Assembly (NCBI RefSeq): GCF_017948485.1
Contig: NZ_JAFFSX010000005.1
Location: 62,001 to 126,000 of the forward strand
Length of the DNA: 64,000 nucleotides
Direction of reading: 5' to 3'
DNA from: Streptomyces sp. GESEQ-35
GTDB lineage: Bacteria > Actinomycetota > Actinomycetes > Streptomycetales > Streptomycetaceae
Positions 24,839 to 32,940 of this stretch are shown piece by piece. Position numbers and translations under genes: made by a program. Numbering within the stretch: position 1 is the first letter of the stretch; every line of letters begins with the position of its first letter. The notes below the pieces were generated by a model. It saw nothing but the letters and a program-made list of their open reading frames with translations, made no database searches and was not told the origin of the DNA.

Positions 24839-25483
24839 TTGCACGTCCAGGAATGGCTCGAGACGGTACCCGCGGTCGCCATCTACGCACTGGTGGGCGT
24901 GGTCATCGGCCTGGAGAGCCTGGGCATCCCGCTGCCGGGCGAGATCATCCTGGTCTCCTCCGCGCTGCTCGCCTCCCAGCACGGCGACATCGACCCCGTC
25001 ATCCTCGGCGCATGCGCCAGCGCCGGCGCCATCATCGGCGACTCCATCGGCTACGCCATCGGCCGCAAGGGCGGTCGACCTCTGCTGGCCTGGCTCGGCA
25101 AGAAGTTCCCCAAGCACTTCAGCGAGGGCCACATCGCCACCGCCGAGCGCTCCTTCGAGAAGTGGGGCATGTGGGCCGTCTTCTTCGGCCGCTTCGTCGC
25201 CCTCCTCCGCATCTTCGCCGGCCCCCTCGCCGGCGTACTGCGCATGCCGTACTGGAAGTTCCTGATCGCCAACGTCCTCGGCGGCATCGTCTGGGCGGGC
25301 GGCACGACGGCGGTCATCTACTACGTAGGCGTAGTCGCCGAGTCCTGGCTGAAGCGCTTCTCATGGCTGGGCCTGGTCCTGGCGGTACTCATCGGCCTTA
25401 CCTCGATGCTGATCCTCAAGCGCAAGGCGAACAAGGCGCAGACAGCACACCAGGAGCCGGAACCGGTCCCCGCCGGTGACTGA
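24839..25483 (+). CDS. DedA family membrane protein
   Basis: A 214-aa integral membrane protein of the DedA/VTT family, implicated in lipid-carrier or phospholipid flipping and envelope homeostasis. The family pattern is visible: ESLGIPLPGEIILVSSALLA, GDSIGYAIGRKGGRPLL and FFGRFVALLRIFAGPLAGVL. TTG 24839 is chosen because GGGAGGA precedes it by about 6 nt and the protein then begins at the normal place; a start at 24776 would lie inside the upstream hairpin. The C-terminus is Lys/Glu-rich and cytoplasmic. Confidence 0.85.
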   Translation: MHVQEWLETVPAVAIYALVGVVIGLESLGIPLPGEIILVSSALLASQHGDIDPVILGACASAGAIIGDSIGYAIGRKGGRPLLAWLGKKFPKHFSEGHIATAERSFEKWGMWAVFFGRFVALLRIFAGPLAGVLRMPYWKFLIANVLGGIVWAGGTTAVIYYVGVVAESWLKRFSWLGLVLAVLIGLTSMLILKRKANKAQTAHQEPEPVPAGD

Positions 25484-25484
25484 A

Positions 25485-25537
25485 GCGCCCCTTTAGGGGC
25501 GCGGGGAACTGCGCGACAAGCCACAACGAGCCCGCAG
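25485..25537 (+). repeat. 53-bp dispersed intergenic repeat, copy 2
   Basis: It begins 1 bp after the dedA stop codon, with the hairpin arms GCGCCCC and GGGGCGC, followed by GCGGGGAACTGCGCGA, AGCCACAACGAG and CCCGCAG. It matches copy 3 at almost every position and the reverse complement of copy 1. Here it probably terminates dedA and the convergent carbonic-anhydrase-like gene. Confidence 0.85.
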
Positions 25538-25550
25538 ACCGCGTTCGACC

Positions 25551-26081
25551 TCAGCCCCCGTGCTCTTCCCGATGCACCTTCCCCAGCTCCGCATACATGG
25601 TGCCGTTGAGGGTGATGCCCTCGCGCTCTTCGTCCGTCAGCTCGCGCCTGACCTTCGCGGGCACACCCGCAACCAGCGACCCCGGCGGCACCCGCATCCC
25701 CTGCGGCACCAGAGCTTGTGCGGCAACCAGCGAACCGGCGCCGATCACCGCCCCGTTGAGAACCGTCGCCCCCATCCCGATCAAACAGTCGTCCTCGACC
25801 GTCGCCCCGTGCACCACGGCGTTGTGCCCAATGGACACCCGTTCCCCGACGGACACCGGAAACCCCGGATCCGCATGCAGCGTGCAGTTGTCCTGCACAT
25901 TGCTGCTCGCACCCACAGCGATGCTCTCGACGTCCCCCCGCAACACAGCCCCGTACCAAGCACTCGCCCCCGCCGCCAGGGTCACATCCCCGATCACCGA
26001 TGCCGTGGGCGCCACAAACGCCCCAGGATCCACTTTCGGCTTCCTGCCACCAACACCCGCGATCAACGCCCGCTGTTCCAT
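25551..26081 (-). CDS. gamma-carbonic anhydrase family protein
   Basis: A 176-aa left-handed beta-helix protein with hexapeptide repeats (PTASVIGDVTLAAGASAWYG, VEDDCLIGMGATVLNGAVIG, VPPGSLVAGVPAKVRREL). Metal-binding His candidates are in NCTLHADPG and GHNAVVHGATV. Members are trimeric zinc proteins; some hydrate CO2 and many (YrdA/PaaY-like) have other activities. GGAGG sits 5 nt before ATG 26081. It lies beside another hexapeptide-repeat gene in divergent orientation. Confidence 0.88.
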   Translation of the reverse strand: MEQRALIAGVGGRKPKVDPGAFVAPTASVIGDVTLAAGASAWYGAVLRGDVESIAVGASSNVQDNCTLHADPGFPVSVGERVSIGHNAVVHGATVEDDCLIGMGATVLNGAVIGAGSLVAAQALVPQGMRVPPGSLVAGVPAKVRRELTDEEREGITLNGTMYAELGKVHREEHGG

Positions 26082-26187
26082 CCCGGCCTCCACGTCGTAG
26101 ACATCCGCACGGTATCGCCATCCGGTGGGGCGAAGATCACAGGCCCTCCACGCCTAAAGGGAGCCGCACGCTGAGTACGGTGAGCCC

Positions 26188-26952
26188 GTGCCGAAGCGCA
26201 AGAACACGTTCTCATCCTGGCGGCGTCGACTGGCGCAGCGTGCCGTCCACGCGGGCTGGGCCTGGGTGCAGCGCACGGGTTCGGTGACGGCCGACAACCC
26301 CGGCCGATTCCACTTCGGCGCGATCGGCGAAGCCACCCGGCTGGCCTTCCCGCTCGGCACGGTCTTCGGCGAGCCCTGGATCCACCTGGGCGCCCACTGC
26401 ATCGTCGGCGAACAGGTCACGCTGACCGCGGGCCTGATGCCCGACCTGGACCTCGGCCCGGAGCCGATCCTGCGCATGGGCGACGGCGTCGTCCTGGGCC
26501 GCGGCAGCCATGTCATCGCCGACACGACGGTCACCATCGGCAGTGACTGCTACTTCGGGCCGTACGTCTATGTCACGTCCACGAACCACTCGTACGACGA
26601 TCCGCACCAGCCCATCGGCAAGCAGTGGCCCCGGATGGAGCCGGTGGAGATCGGCTCGGGCTGCTGGATCGGCACCGGCGCGGTGATTCTGCCCGGCGCG
26701 CGGATCGGGCGGAATGTCGTGGTGGCGGCAGGGGCCGTCGTACGAGGGGTGGTGCCCGACCACGCCGTGGTGGCGGGCGCGCCCGCCCGGGTCGTACGAC
26801 GCTGGACTCCCGGCGAGGGCTGGCAGCCGCCGCTGAGGACCCCGGCGCCGGTGCCGATACCGGACGGGATCACCCCCGACCAGCTGCTCGCGCTCGCCGA
26901 CCTGGACGAGGCGACGGCGGCCCGGCTCGCCGAACTCGACGCCGAGGCCTGA
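26188..26952 (+). CDS. acyltransferase, hexapeptide-repeat family
   Basis: A 254-aa predicted O-acetyltransferase with a left-handed beta-helix (ILRMGDGVVLGRGSHVIADT, CYFGPYVYVTSTNHSYDD, GSGCWIGTGAVILPGARIG). His in TSTNHSYDD is the likely catalytic base. The N-terminus is basic and the last 45 residues form a Leu/Ala helix (TPDQLLALADLDEATAARLA). Such enzymes acetylate sugars or wall polymers; no glycan cluster is adjacent. The start is GTG 26188. Confidence 0.8.
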   Translation: MPKRKNTFSSWRRRLAQRAVHAGWAWVQRTGSVTADNPGRFHFGAIGEATRLAFPLGTVFGEPWIHLGAHCIVGEQVTLTAGLMPDLDLGPEPILRMGDGVVLGRGSHVIADTTVTIGSDCYFGPYVYVTSTNHSYDDPHQPIGKQWPRMEPVEIGSGCWIGTGAVILPGARIGRNVVVAAGAVVRGVVPDHAVVAGAPARVVRRWTPGEGWQPPLRTPAPVPIPDGITPDQLLALADLDEATAARLAELDAEA

Positions 26953-27008
26953 GCGGCCCCGGTGAGGTGCAGGCACGCCCGCGCCGCGCGGCACGCACTC
27001 TCGCCGCA

Positions 27009-27033
27009 CCGGCCTTCGGCCGGGGGGACCCCC
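27009..27033. terminator. compound hairpin between convergent genes
   Basis: CCGGCC and GGCCGG pair around TTC (27009-27023), immediately followed by GGGGG and CCCCC around one A (27023-27033). It lies between the 3' ends of the acyltransferase and EamA genes; this type of sequence is common between Streptomyces genes. Nothing else is seen in 26953-27107. Confidence 0.5.
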
Positions 27034-27107
27034 AGAGCACGCACCGGCCAAGACATCAGCCGCTGCCGCGGCGGGCGCGGGAACGCCCCGCATCTCACCG
27101 GTGCCGT

Positions 27108-27965
27108 TCAGCCCGTCGCCAGCAGTAGTGTGCCGATCAGAGCGAGGCCCGCGCCGGTCGCCTGGATCGCGCGCAGCCGTTCGCTGAGGAAGCCACGGGC
27201 GGCGAGTGCGGTCACCACCGGGTAGAGCGAGGCGAGTACCGCGGCCACCGTGACCGGGCCGTGCTGGGCGGCGACCGAGTACGTGCCGTTCGCCGCGACG
27301 TCCGCCAGGCCGACGAAGGCCAGCGCGGGCAGCGAGTCCCATGGGAAGCCGCCCTCCGGCAGGGCGTTCGCGCCCCGCTTGACGGAGGCGTACAGCGCGA
27401 GGCCGCCCGCCGCCACGTTGGTCACGCGCTGCACGAACAGTGCGAGGAACAGGCCCGTGACGGTCGTCGACGCCTCCGCGATCAGCGCGAACACCGTGCC
27501 GAAGCCCGCCGCCGCGACCAGTGTGAGCAGGATGGCCTGCCGCTGCACCGGCGCGCCCCGCAGCTGCGGTCCGCCGGCGAGGGCGACACCGAGGACGGCA
27601 ACCGCGATCCCCGCGACCTGCATCAGGCCGGGCCGCTCACCGAGGAAGAGCCCCACACCGACCGGGACGGCGACGCCAAGGGTGCCGAGCGGGGAGACGA
27701 CGCCCATCGGGCCGAGTGCGAGCGCCTTGTAGAAGCAGAGGAGGGCGACGGTCCCGGCCAGTCCGGCCGCGACCGCGAACCACAGCCGCGGACCCGCCTC
27801 GCTCCAGGCGCCCGTGGCCACCACGATCACGCCGAGCACGGCCGTCGCGATCGTCTGCGAGACGACGACCACCGTGAGCGCCGGGGTGCGTCGGGTCAGC
27901 AGCCCGCCGCCGAAGTCGGCCAGCCCCCACAGCAGGCTGGTGGCCAGGGCGAAGAGTGCTGTCAC
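27108..27965 (-). CDS. EamA/DMT family transporter
   Basis: A 285-aa membrane protein with ten hydrophobic helices in two EamA repeats (LATSLLWGLADFGGGLLTRR, then ASLYPVVTALAARGFLSERL). It probably exports metabolites such as amino acids or nucleosides. GTG 27965 has GAGG about 7 nt upstream; the in-frame extension to 28127 crosses the divergent regulator and is rejected. It is paired with an XRE-cupin regulator, a frequent arrangement for regulated amino-acid exporters. Confidence 0.85.
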   Translation of the reverse strand: MTALFALATSLLWGLADFGGGLLTRRTPALTVVVVSQTIATAVLGVIVVATGAWSEAGPRLWFAVAAGLAGTVALLCFYKALALGPMGVVSPLGTLGVAVPVGVGLFLGERPGLMQVAGIAVAVLGVALAGGPQLRGAPVQRQAILLTLVAAAGFGTVFALIAEASTTVTGLFLALFVQRVTNVAAGGLALYASVKRGANALPEGGFPWDSLPALAFVGLADVAANGTYSVAAQHGPVTVAAVLASLYPVVTALAARGFLSERLRAIQATGAGLALIGTLLLATG

Positions 27966-27983
27966 GGGTAGCCTCGCAGTACA

Positions 27984-28041
27984 GTTCGGTGAACACATCA
28001 GGTGCTTCGGTTGCACCCCACCGTAGTTCAATGAAGTGAAC
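27984..28041. promoter_or_regulatory. candidate operators for the XRE-cupin regulator
   Basis: Two inverted repeats with the same half-site lie between the divergent genes: GTTC and GAAC around GGT (27984-27994), and GTTCA and TGAAC around ATGAAG (28026-28041). They share TTC..TGAA. Binding at both would cover the promoters of the EamA and regulator genes. Confidence 0.4.
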
Positions 28042-28080
28042 GATGTCATGCAGAATATTGGCCTAGATGTTGGACGGAAC

Positions 28081-28653
28081 GTGTCGGACCTCGACCTGCT
28101 GACCCAGTCCCTGGCGCGCAACGTCAAGCACTGGCGCTCGGTGCGCGGCTACACCCTGGACGTGCTCGCCGCCCGGTCCGGCGTCAGCCGCGGCATGCTC
28201 ATCCAGATCGAGCAGGCCCGCACCAACCCCAGCCTCGGCACGGTCGTCAAGATCGGCGACGCCCTCGGGATCAGCATCACCACCCTGCTCGACTACGAAC
28301 AGGGCCCGAAGGTCCGCATCGTCCCCGCCGAGCAGGCCGTGCGCCTGTGGCACACCGACGCCGGCAGCTACAACCTCCTCCTCGCCGGCACGGAGGCCCC
28401 CGGCCCGCTGGAGATGTGGGAGTGGCATCTGATGCCGGGCGAGAGCAGTCCCTCGGATCCGCACCCCACCGGCACGGTCGAGCTGCTGCACGTCACGGAA
28501 GGCGAGCTGACGCTCACGGTCGACGGCGTCGAGTACCGCGTCCCGGCCGGCTCCAGCGCCTCCTTCGAGGCCAACACCCCCCACACGTACGGCAATACGA
28601 GCGACGCCCCGATGCGCATGGTCATGGCCGTCTCCGTCCCGCCCGTGCACTGA
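28081..28653 (+). CDS. XRE-family regulator with C-terminal cupin
   Basis: A transcription factor of about 190 aa. The N-terminal helix-turn-helix is KHWRSVRGYTLDVLAARSGV, then SRGMLIQIEQARTNPSLGTV. The C-terminal cupin (PTGTVELLHVTEGELTLTVD, then VEYRVPAGSSASFEANTPHT) should bind a small ligand or metal. GTG 28081 (VSDLDLLTQSLARNV) fits where related proteins begin; in-frame starts at 28036 and 28048 overlap the operator region. It diverges from the EamA transporter, its likely target, and is followed after 23 bp by the YbaK gene. Confidence 0.82.
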   Translation: MSDLDLLTQSLARNVKHWRSVRGYTLDVLAARSGVSRGMLIQIEQARTNPSLGTVVKIGDALGISITTLLDYEQGPKVRIVPAEQAVRLWHTDAGSYNLLLAGTEAPGPLEMWEWHLMPGESSPSDPHPTGTVELLHVTEGELTLTVDGVEYRVPAGSSASFEANTPHTYGNTSDAPMRMVMAVSVPPVH

Positions 28654-28676
28654 GGCGGCCCTGTTACCGTGCGGTC

Positions 28677-29237
28677 ATGGACGCACCCATCGGACACTTC
28701 GACACCGCCGCCCCGGCCCCCGACGCCCTCGACGAGCTGACCCGCCCGGTCGCCGACGCCGTGCGCCACTGGAGCGGCAGCGTCCCCGCCGACCAGATCG
28801 TCTACGTCGACACCGATCCAGAGTGGGCAGACACCGCCGTTTTCGTGGAGCACTACGGCCGGGAGCTGCTGGAGCAGTCCGCGAACTGCGTGGTGGTGGC
28901 GGGCAAGCGCGGTGGCGAGAGCACGCTCGCCGCATGCGTGGTCCTGTCCACCGCCCGGGTCGACGTCAACGGTGTCGTCCGCCGCCAACTCGGCGCGCGC
29001 AAGGCCTCGTTCGCTTCGATGGACACCGCCACCGGTGAGACCGGCATGGAGTACGGCGGCATCACCCCGATCGGACTGCCCGCCGACTGGCCGGTGTTGG
29101 TGGACTCGGCCGTCGTCGACCTGCCGTACGTCCTGGTCGGCAGCGGCCGTCGGCGCGGCAAGCTGCTGGTACCGGGGAAAGTGTTCGCGGAGCTGCCGGG
29201 GGCCGTGGTCCTGGAGGGGCTGGGCGTTCCCGTGTGA
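28677..29237 (+). CDS. YbaK/EbsC family aminoacyl-tRNA deacylase
   Basis: A 186-aa protein of the YbaK/ProX editing superfamily, which removes mischarged amino acids from tRNA. Typical segments are QSANCVVVAGKRGGESTLAA, DVNGVVRRQLGARKASFASM, YGGITPIGLPADWPVLVD and RRRGKLLVPGKVFAELPGA, including the conserved GGI(T)P block. Start ATG 28677 is short-spaced after the XRE-cupin gene and the two may be co-transcribed. The tRNA specificity cannot be read. Confidence 0.85.
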   Translation: MDAPIGHFDTAAPAPDALDELTRPVADAVRHWSGSVPADQIVYVDTDPEWADTAVFVEHYGRELLEQSANCVVVAGKRGGESTLAACVVLSTARVDVNGVVRRQLGARKASFASMDTATGETGMEYGGITPIGLPADWPVLVDSAVVDLPYVLVGSGRRRGKLLVPGKVFAELPGAVVLEGLGVPV

Positions 29238-29240
29238 CGG

Positions 29241-30317
29241 TCAGGTGTGGTGGGCCAGCGCCAGATGAGGATCGGCCTCGCCCGGGACCGGCGCCGGGTC
29301 GGCGTGGACCAGGGCCGCGGTGAGACGCGGAACCGCGTGCAGCAGGGCGTGTTCGGCGTCGACGGCGATGCCGTGAGCCTGGCGTACGGTGGCCTCGCCG
29401 TCCACGACGACCGCCACCTCGGCGCGCAGCCGGTGCCCGATCCAGCGCAGCCGCAGCTCACCCACTTCACACACGCCCGGCACGTCCCGCAGCGCCCGCT
29501 CGGCCCGGTCCACCAGGGCCGGGTCGACGGCGTCCATCACCCTCCGGAACACCTCGCGTGCCGCGTCGCGCAGCACCAGCGTGATCGCGGCCGTGATCGC
29601 CAGCCCCACGATCGGGTCGGCGAGTTGCCAGCCCAGCGCCGCCCCACCGGCGCCCAACAGGACGGCCAGTGACGTGAATCCGTCCGTACGGGCGTGCAGT
29701 CCGTCCGCGACCAGTGCGGCCGAGCCGATCTCCCGTCCGACCCTGATCCGGTAGCGGGCCACCCATTCGTTGCCCGCGAAGCCGACGAGGGCGGCCACGG
29801 CGACCGCCGGAATGTGCTCGACGGGCCGCGGGTCGATCAACCGCCCGATCGCCGTCCAGCCCGCGAAGGCCGCGGACGCGGCGATCGTCAGCACGATCGC
29901 GATGCCCGCCAGGTCCTCGGCGCGTCCATAGCCGTAGGTGAAGCGCCGAGTGGCCGCGCGCCGGCCCAGCACGAAGGCGATCCCCAGCGGTACGGCGGTC
30001 AGCGCGTCCGCGGTGTTGTGCACCGTGTCGCCGAGCAGCGCGACCGAACCGGACATGGCCACCACGACCGCCTGCGCCAGCGCCGTCGTCCCCAGCACCG
30101 CCAGCGAGACCCACAGCGCCCGCATACCGCGTGCGGAGGACTCCAGGGCGGAGTCGAGCTTGTCGGCGGTCTCGTGGGAGTGGGGGGTGAGGAGGTGACT
30201 CAGGCGGTGGCGGAGGGAGTGCTTGTGGGGAGGGCGCGCGTGGTGGTGTCCGTGCCCGTGTCCATGGTCGTGCCCGTCGCTCACGTGGGTCCTCTTCCGG
30301 TGCGTGCTGGTGGACAT
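29241..30317 (-). CDS. cation diffusion facilitator metal exporter
   Basis: A 358-aa CDF transporter that would export Zn2+, Co2+ or another divalent metal by proton antiport. A His-rich cytoplasmic N-terminus (DGHDHGHGHGHHHARPPHKH) precedes six membrane helices. Metal-site motifs are HNTAD in TM2 (LLGDTVHNTADALTAV) and HARTD in TM5 (LVADGLHARTDGFTSLAV). The C-terminal domain is the usual ferredoxin-like metal-sensing fold. ATG 30317 follows GCGGGAAC. The divergent ArsR gene starts only 29 bp away, so metal-dependent derepression is likely. Confidence 0.9.
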   Translation of the reverse strand: MSTSTHRKRTHVSDGHDHGHGHGHHHARPPHKHSLRHRLSHLLTPHSHETADKLDSALESSARGMRALWVSLAVLGTTALAQAVVVAMSGSVALLGDTVHNTADALTAVPLGIAFVLGRRAATRRFTYGYGRAEDLAGIAIVLTIAASAAFAGWTAIGRLIDPRPVEHIPAVAVAALVGFAGNEWVARYRIRVGREIGSAALVADGLHARTDGFTSLAVLLGAGGAALGWQLADPIVGLAITAAITLVLRDAAREVFRRVMDAVDPALVDRAERALRDVPGVCEVGELRLRWIGHRLRAEVAVVVDGEATVRQAHGIAVDAEHALLHAVPRLTAALVHADPAPVPGEADPHLALAHHT

Positions 30318-30340
30318 GTTCCCGCCCACGACGCCATTAT

Positions 30341-30356
30341 GTGCGTATGAGCGCAC
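30341..30356. promoter_or_regulatory. inverted repeat in the CDF/ArsR gap
   Basis: GTGCG (30341-30345) and CGCAC (30352-30356) flank TATGAG. The repeat overlaps the putative ArsR start region and is 24 bp from the CDF start. It is a candidate but short ArsR/SmtB site. Confidence 0.3.
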
Positions 30357-30706
30357 GCATGCACCTGTCATCTGCGCACCATGCGCACCCGCGCACCCCC
30401 GGCGAGGAACAGTTCGCACTCGCCGCCGAGGTGCTGGCGCTGCTCGGCGACCGCACCCGCCTCACGCTGCTGCACGCCCTGGCTACAGGGGAGGCCGACG
30501 TCACAACGCTGACGGAGGTGTGCGGGGCGGCGCGGCCGGCGGTGAGTCAGCATCTGGCCCGGCTGCGGCTCGCGGGGTTGGTGAACACGCGGAAGGACGG
30601 GCGCCGGGTGATCTACTCACTGCGGGACGGGCACCTGCGCCGGCTCGTGGACGAGGCGCTGAACGTGGCCGACCACCGGCTCAGCGACCGGCCCGTGCAC
30701 GACTGA
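30347..30706 (+). CDS. ArsR/SmtB-family metalloregulator
   Basis: A 119-aa winged-helix repressor. The helix-turn-helix is CGAARPAVSQHLARLRLAGL with wing TRKDGRRVIYSLRDGHLRRL. The N-terminus is His-rich (MHLSSAHHAHPRT) and the C-terminus holds His/Asp residues (NVADHRLSDRPVHD), consistent with metal-binding ligands of the alpha-5 type. ATG 30347 or 30359 may be the start. Divergent arrangement with the CDF exporter makes the metal exporter the expected target. Confidence 0.88.
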   Translation: MSARMHLSSAHHAHPRTPGEEQFALAAEVLALLGDRTRLTLLHALATGEADVTTLTEVCGAARPAVSQHLARLRLAGLVNTRKDGRRVIYSLRDGHLRRLVDEALNVADHRLSDRPVHD

Positions 30707-30718
30707 GGTCGGGAGCCG

Positions 30719-31942
30719 TCAGCCGCCGGTGTTCAGGCCCAGGTACCCCTCGGCGAACGCGGCAGCCGCGACGGGTGACTCGAAGAGGCGGAGCAGGCGG
30801 GCGCGGGTGGTGCCCGCGCGGTACGGGTTGCCCGACGAGGTGCCGTGGTAGACCTCGGAGAGCCACTCCGAGAACTCCTGGTAGTCCCAGGCCCGGTTCA
30901 CACAGGCCGCCGAATAGCCGTCCAGCCCGCTGCCGTCGCCCTTGGTGAGATGGGCGACGAGCGCGTCGCCGAGCAGGAAGGCGTCGTGCAGGGCGAGATT
31001 CATGCCCTTGGCGGCGATCGGCGCGGTGAGGTGGGCCGCGTCGCCCGCCAGGAACAGCCGCCCGAACACCATCGGTTCGACTACGTAGTTGTGCATGTCG
31101 AGGACGCGCTTCTCGATCAGCCGCCCCTCGGTGAGCGGCGGGGCGCCGGACGCGCCGAGCCGTGCCTGGAGCTCGGACCAGACCCTGTCGTGCGACCAGT
31201 TCTCCGGGTCGTCGCCGGGCGGGCACTCCAGGTAGTAGCGGGTGACCTCGGGGCTGCGTGGCATGTGTCCGGCGAAGCCGTTGGGGTGCATGCCGAACAG
31301 GACACAGTCGGCGGACTGCGGCGCCTCGGCGAGGAGCGCCAGCCACCCGATGCCGTAGTCGTGGCGCGCGATCCGGGCTCTGTCCGGCGGCAGCACGGTC
31401 CGGGTCACGCCGCGCGCTCCGTCGCAGCCCGCTACGAAGTCGCAGTGCAGGACCTGCCGTTGACCGGATTCGGGGCAGAGGTACGACACCGACGGCCGGT
31501 CCGAGTCGAGGTCGTGCAGCGCGACGTCCCGCACGCCGAAGCGGATGGCGCCGCCCCGCACGTCCGCGTACTCGCGCACCAGGTCCGTCACGAGCAACGG
31601 CTGTGGATAGACGAAGTGGTGCTGCCCCGTCAGCTCGCCGTACGAGAACCGGAATCGCTCGCCGGCGAAGCGGAACTCGCACTCGGTGTGCAGCTGGGCC
31701 CGCTCCAGCAGGTTCGCGGCGAGGCCGCGCCGTTCGAGGCCGCGTACGGCCCACTCCTCGATGACTCCGGCCCGCGGCCGCCGCTCGATGAACTCCCGTG
31801 TCTCGGTCTCCAGGACCACACAGTCGACGGAGGCGGCCCGCAGGATGTTGCCGATGGTCAGCCCGGCGGGCCCCGCGCCCACGATGACGACCGGAAAGCG
31901 CTGCGGGGCGGGGGAGTTGGCGTGGGGGGTGGCGAAGGTCAC
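30719..31942 (-). CDS. pobA: PobA-like FAD-dependent 4-hydroxybenzoate 3-monooxygenase
   Basis: A 407-aa flavoprotein aromatic hydroxylase. FAD motifs are VVIVGAGPAGLTIGNIL (Rossmann), CDGARGVTR (the DG motif) and GRLFLAGDAAHLTAPIAAKG. The aromatic substrate and NADPH region show ERRGLAANLLERAQ. It would convert 4-hydroxybenzoate to protocatechuate. GTG 31942 has no ribosome site but CATAAT lies 7 nt before it, suggesting a leaderless mRNA. No pca ring-cleavage genes are in the window. It follows the FGE gene by 47 bp on the same strand. Confidence 0.82.
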   Translation of the reverse strand: MTFATPHANSPAPQRFPVVIVGAGPAGLTIGNILRAASVDCVVLETETREFIERRPRAGVIEEWAVRGLERRGLAANLLERAQLHTECEFRFAGERFRFSYGELTGQHHFVYPQPLLVTDLVREYADVRGGAIRFGVRDVALHDLDSDRPSVSYLCPESGQRQVLHCDFVAGCDGARGVTRTVLPPDRARIARHDYGIGWLALLAEAPQSADCVLFGMHPNGFAGHMPRSPEVTRYYLECPPGDDPENWSHDRVWSELQARLGASGAPPLTEGRLIEKRVLDMHNYVVEPMVFGRLFLAGDAAHLTAPIAAKGMNLALHDAFLLGDALVAHLTKGDGSGLDGYSAACVNRAWDYQEFSEWLSEVYHGTSSGNPYRAGTTRARLLRLFESPVAAAAFAEGYLGLNTGG

Positions 31943-31989
31943 CCGTGCATTATGGGGCGCGGGGACGCCGCGGGGAGTGCCGATTCGAT

Positions 31990-32940
31990 TCACGGACGCA
32001 TGTCCTGGACGCAGCGGAACCCCGTGTGGCCGCTGGAACTGTCGGCGGTGTTGGCGCTGCGGGCGGCGACGCGGTACCGGTTGCAGTACGACTTGTGGCA
32101 CATGTGCGAGCCGCCACGGATGACCTTGGCGGTGCCGGAGCCGGGACCGGTGGGGTTGATGCGCTCAGCGGTGGCCTGATCGGTGGCCCACCAGTCGGCG
32201 CACCACTCCCAGACGTTCCCGGACACGTTGTACAGGCCGAAGCCGTTGGGTTCGAAGGCGTCCACGGGTGCGGTGCCGCGATGGCCGTCGTCGGCGGTGT
32301 TCTTGGCGGGGAAGGTGCCGCGCCAGATGTTGCAGCGGTACTCGCCGCCCGGGTTCAGCTCGTCGCCCCAGGGGTAACGCTTCTGCTCCAGGCCACCGCG
32401 GGCCGCGTACTCCCACTCGGCCTCCGTGGGCAGCCGCTTGCCCGCCCAGGCCGCGTATGCCGCAGCGTCCTGCCACGACACATGTACCACCGGGTGGTCG
32501 CCACGCTCCTCCACCGTGCTGCCGGGGCCCTCCGGAAACTGCCAGGACGCGCCCTCGACCCCGCACCACCAGGGCGTGTGCTCGGGACGCGGGGCTCCGC
32601 GCCGCAGGGCGCCGGGCAGGAAGCCCGCGAAGACGTACGACCAGCCGAAACGCTCGGCGTCGGTGAGGTGTCCGGTGTCGACGACGAAGGCCGCGAACTC
32701 GGCGTTGGTCACCGCACAGGCGTCCATGCGGAACGCGTCGAGCCGTACCGCCCGCACCGGACCCTCACCGTCCGCCGGGAACCCCTCGCTGTCCTCCGCG
32801 CCCATCAGGAACTCACCGCCGGGCAGCAGCACCATGCCCTCCGTGGAGCCACCCGAAGCCGCCGTGGGCAGCGGTGCGGACAGCGGCACCGGCTGGGCCG
32901 GCCCGCGTCCCGACAGCGAGCAGCAGGGGGAGTCGTGCAT
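31990..32940 (-). CDS. formylglycine-generating enzyme (SUMF1/FGE family)
   Basis: A 316-aa copper-dependent enzyme that oxidises a Cys in CxPxR motifs to formylglycine, activating type I sulfatases. The catalytic pair of cysteines is visible in GGSHMCHKSYCNRYR (about C281 and C286), with NTADSSSGHTGFRC after it, and earlier VNVS-type core RYPWGDELNPGGEYRCNIWR and NVSGNVWEWCADWW. GAGGAA lies 5 nt before ATG 32940. The length is close to the structurally known S. coelicolor FGE. No sulfatase gene is in the window. Confidence 0.9.
   Translation of the reverse strand: MHDSPCCSLSGRGPAQPVPLSAPLPTAASGGSTEGMVLLPGGEFLMGAEDSEGFPADGEGPVRAVRLDAFRMDACAVTNAEFAAFVVDTGHLTDAERFGWSYVFAGFLPGALRRGAPRPEHTPWWCGVEGASWQFPEGPGSTVEERGDHPVVHVSWQDAAAYAAWAGKRLPTEAEWEYAARGGLEQKRYPWGDELNPGGEYRCNIWRGTFPAKNTADDGHRGTAPVDAFEPNGFGLYNVSGNVWEWCADWWATDQATAERINPTGPGSGTAKVIRGGSHMCHKSYCNRYRVAARSANTADSSSGHTGFRCVQDMRP

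Noticed and set aside
30362..30400. TGCGCACC-type repeats inside the ArsR coding start
   Set aside because: Short, in coding sequence rich in His/Pro codons; not distinct enough to call a repeat array.
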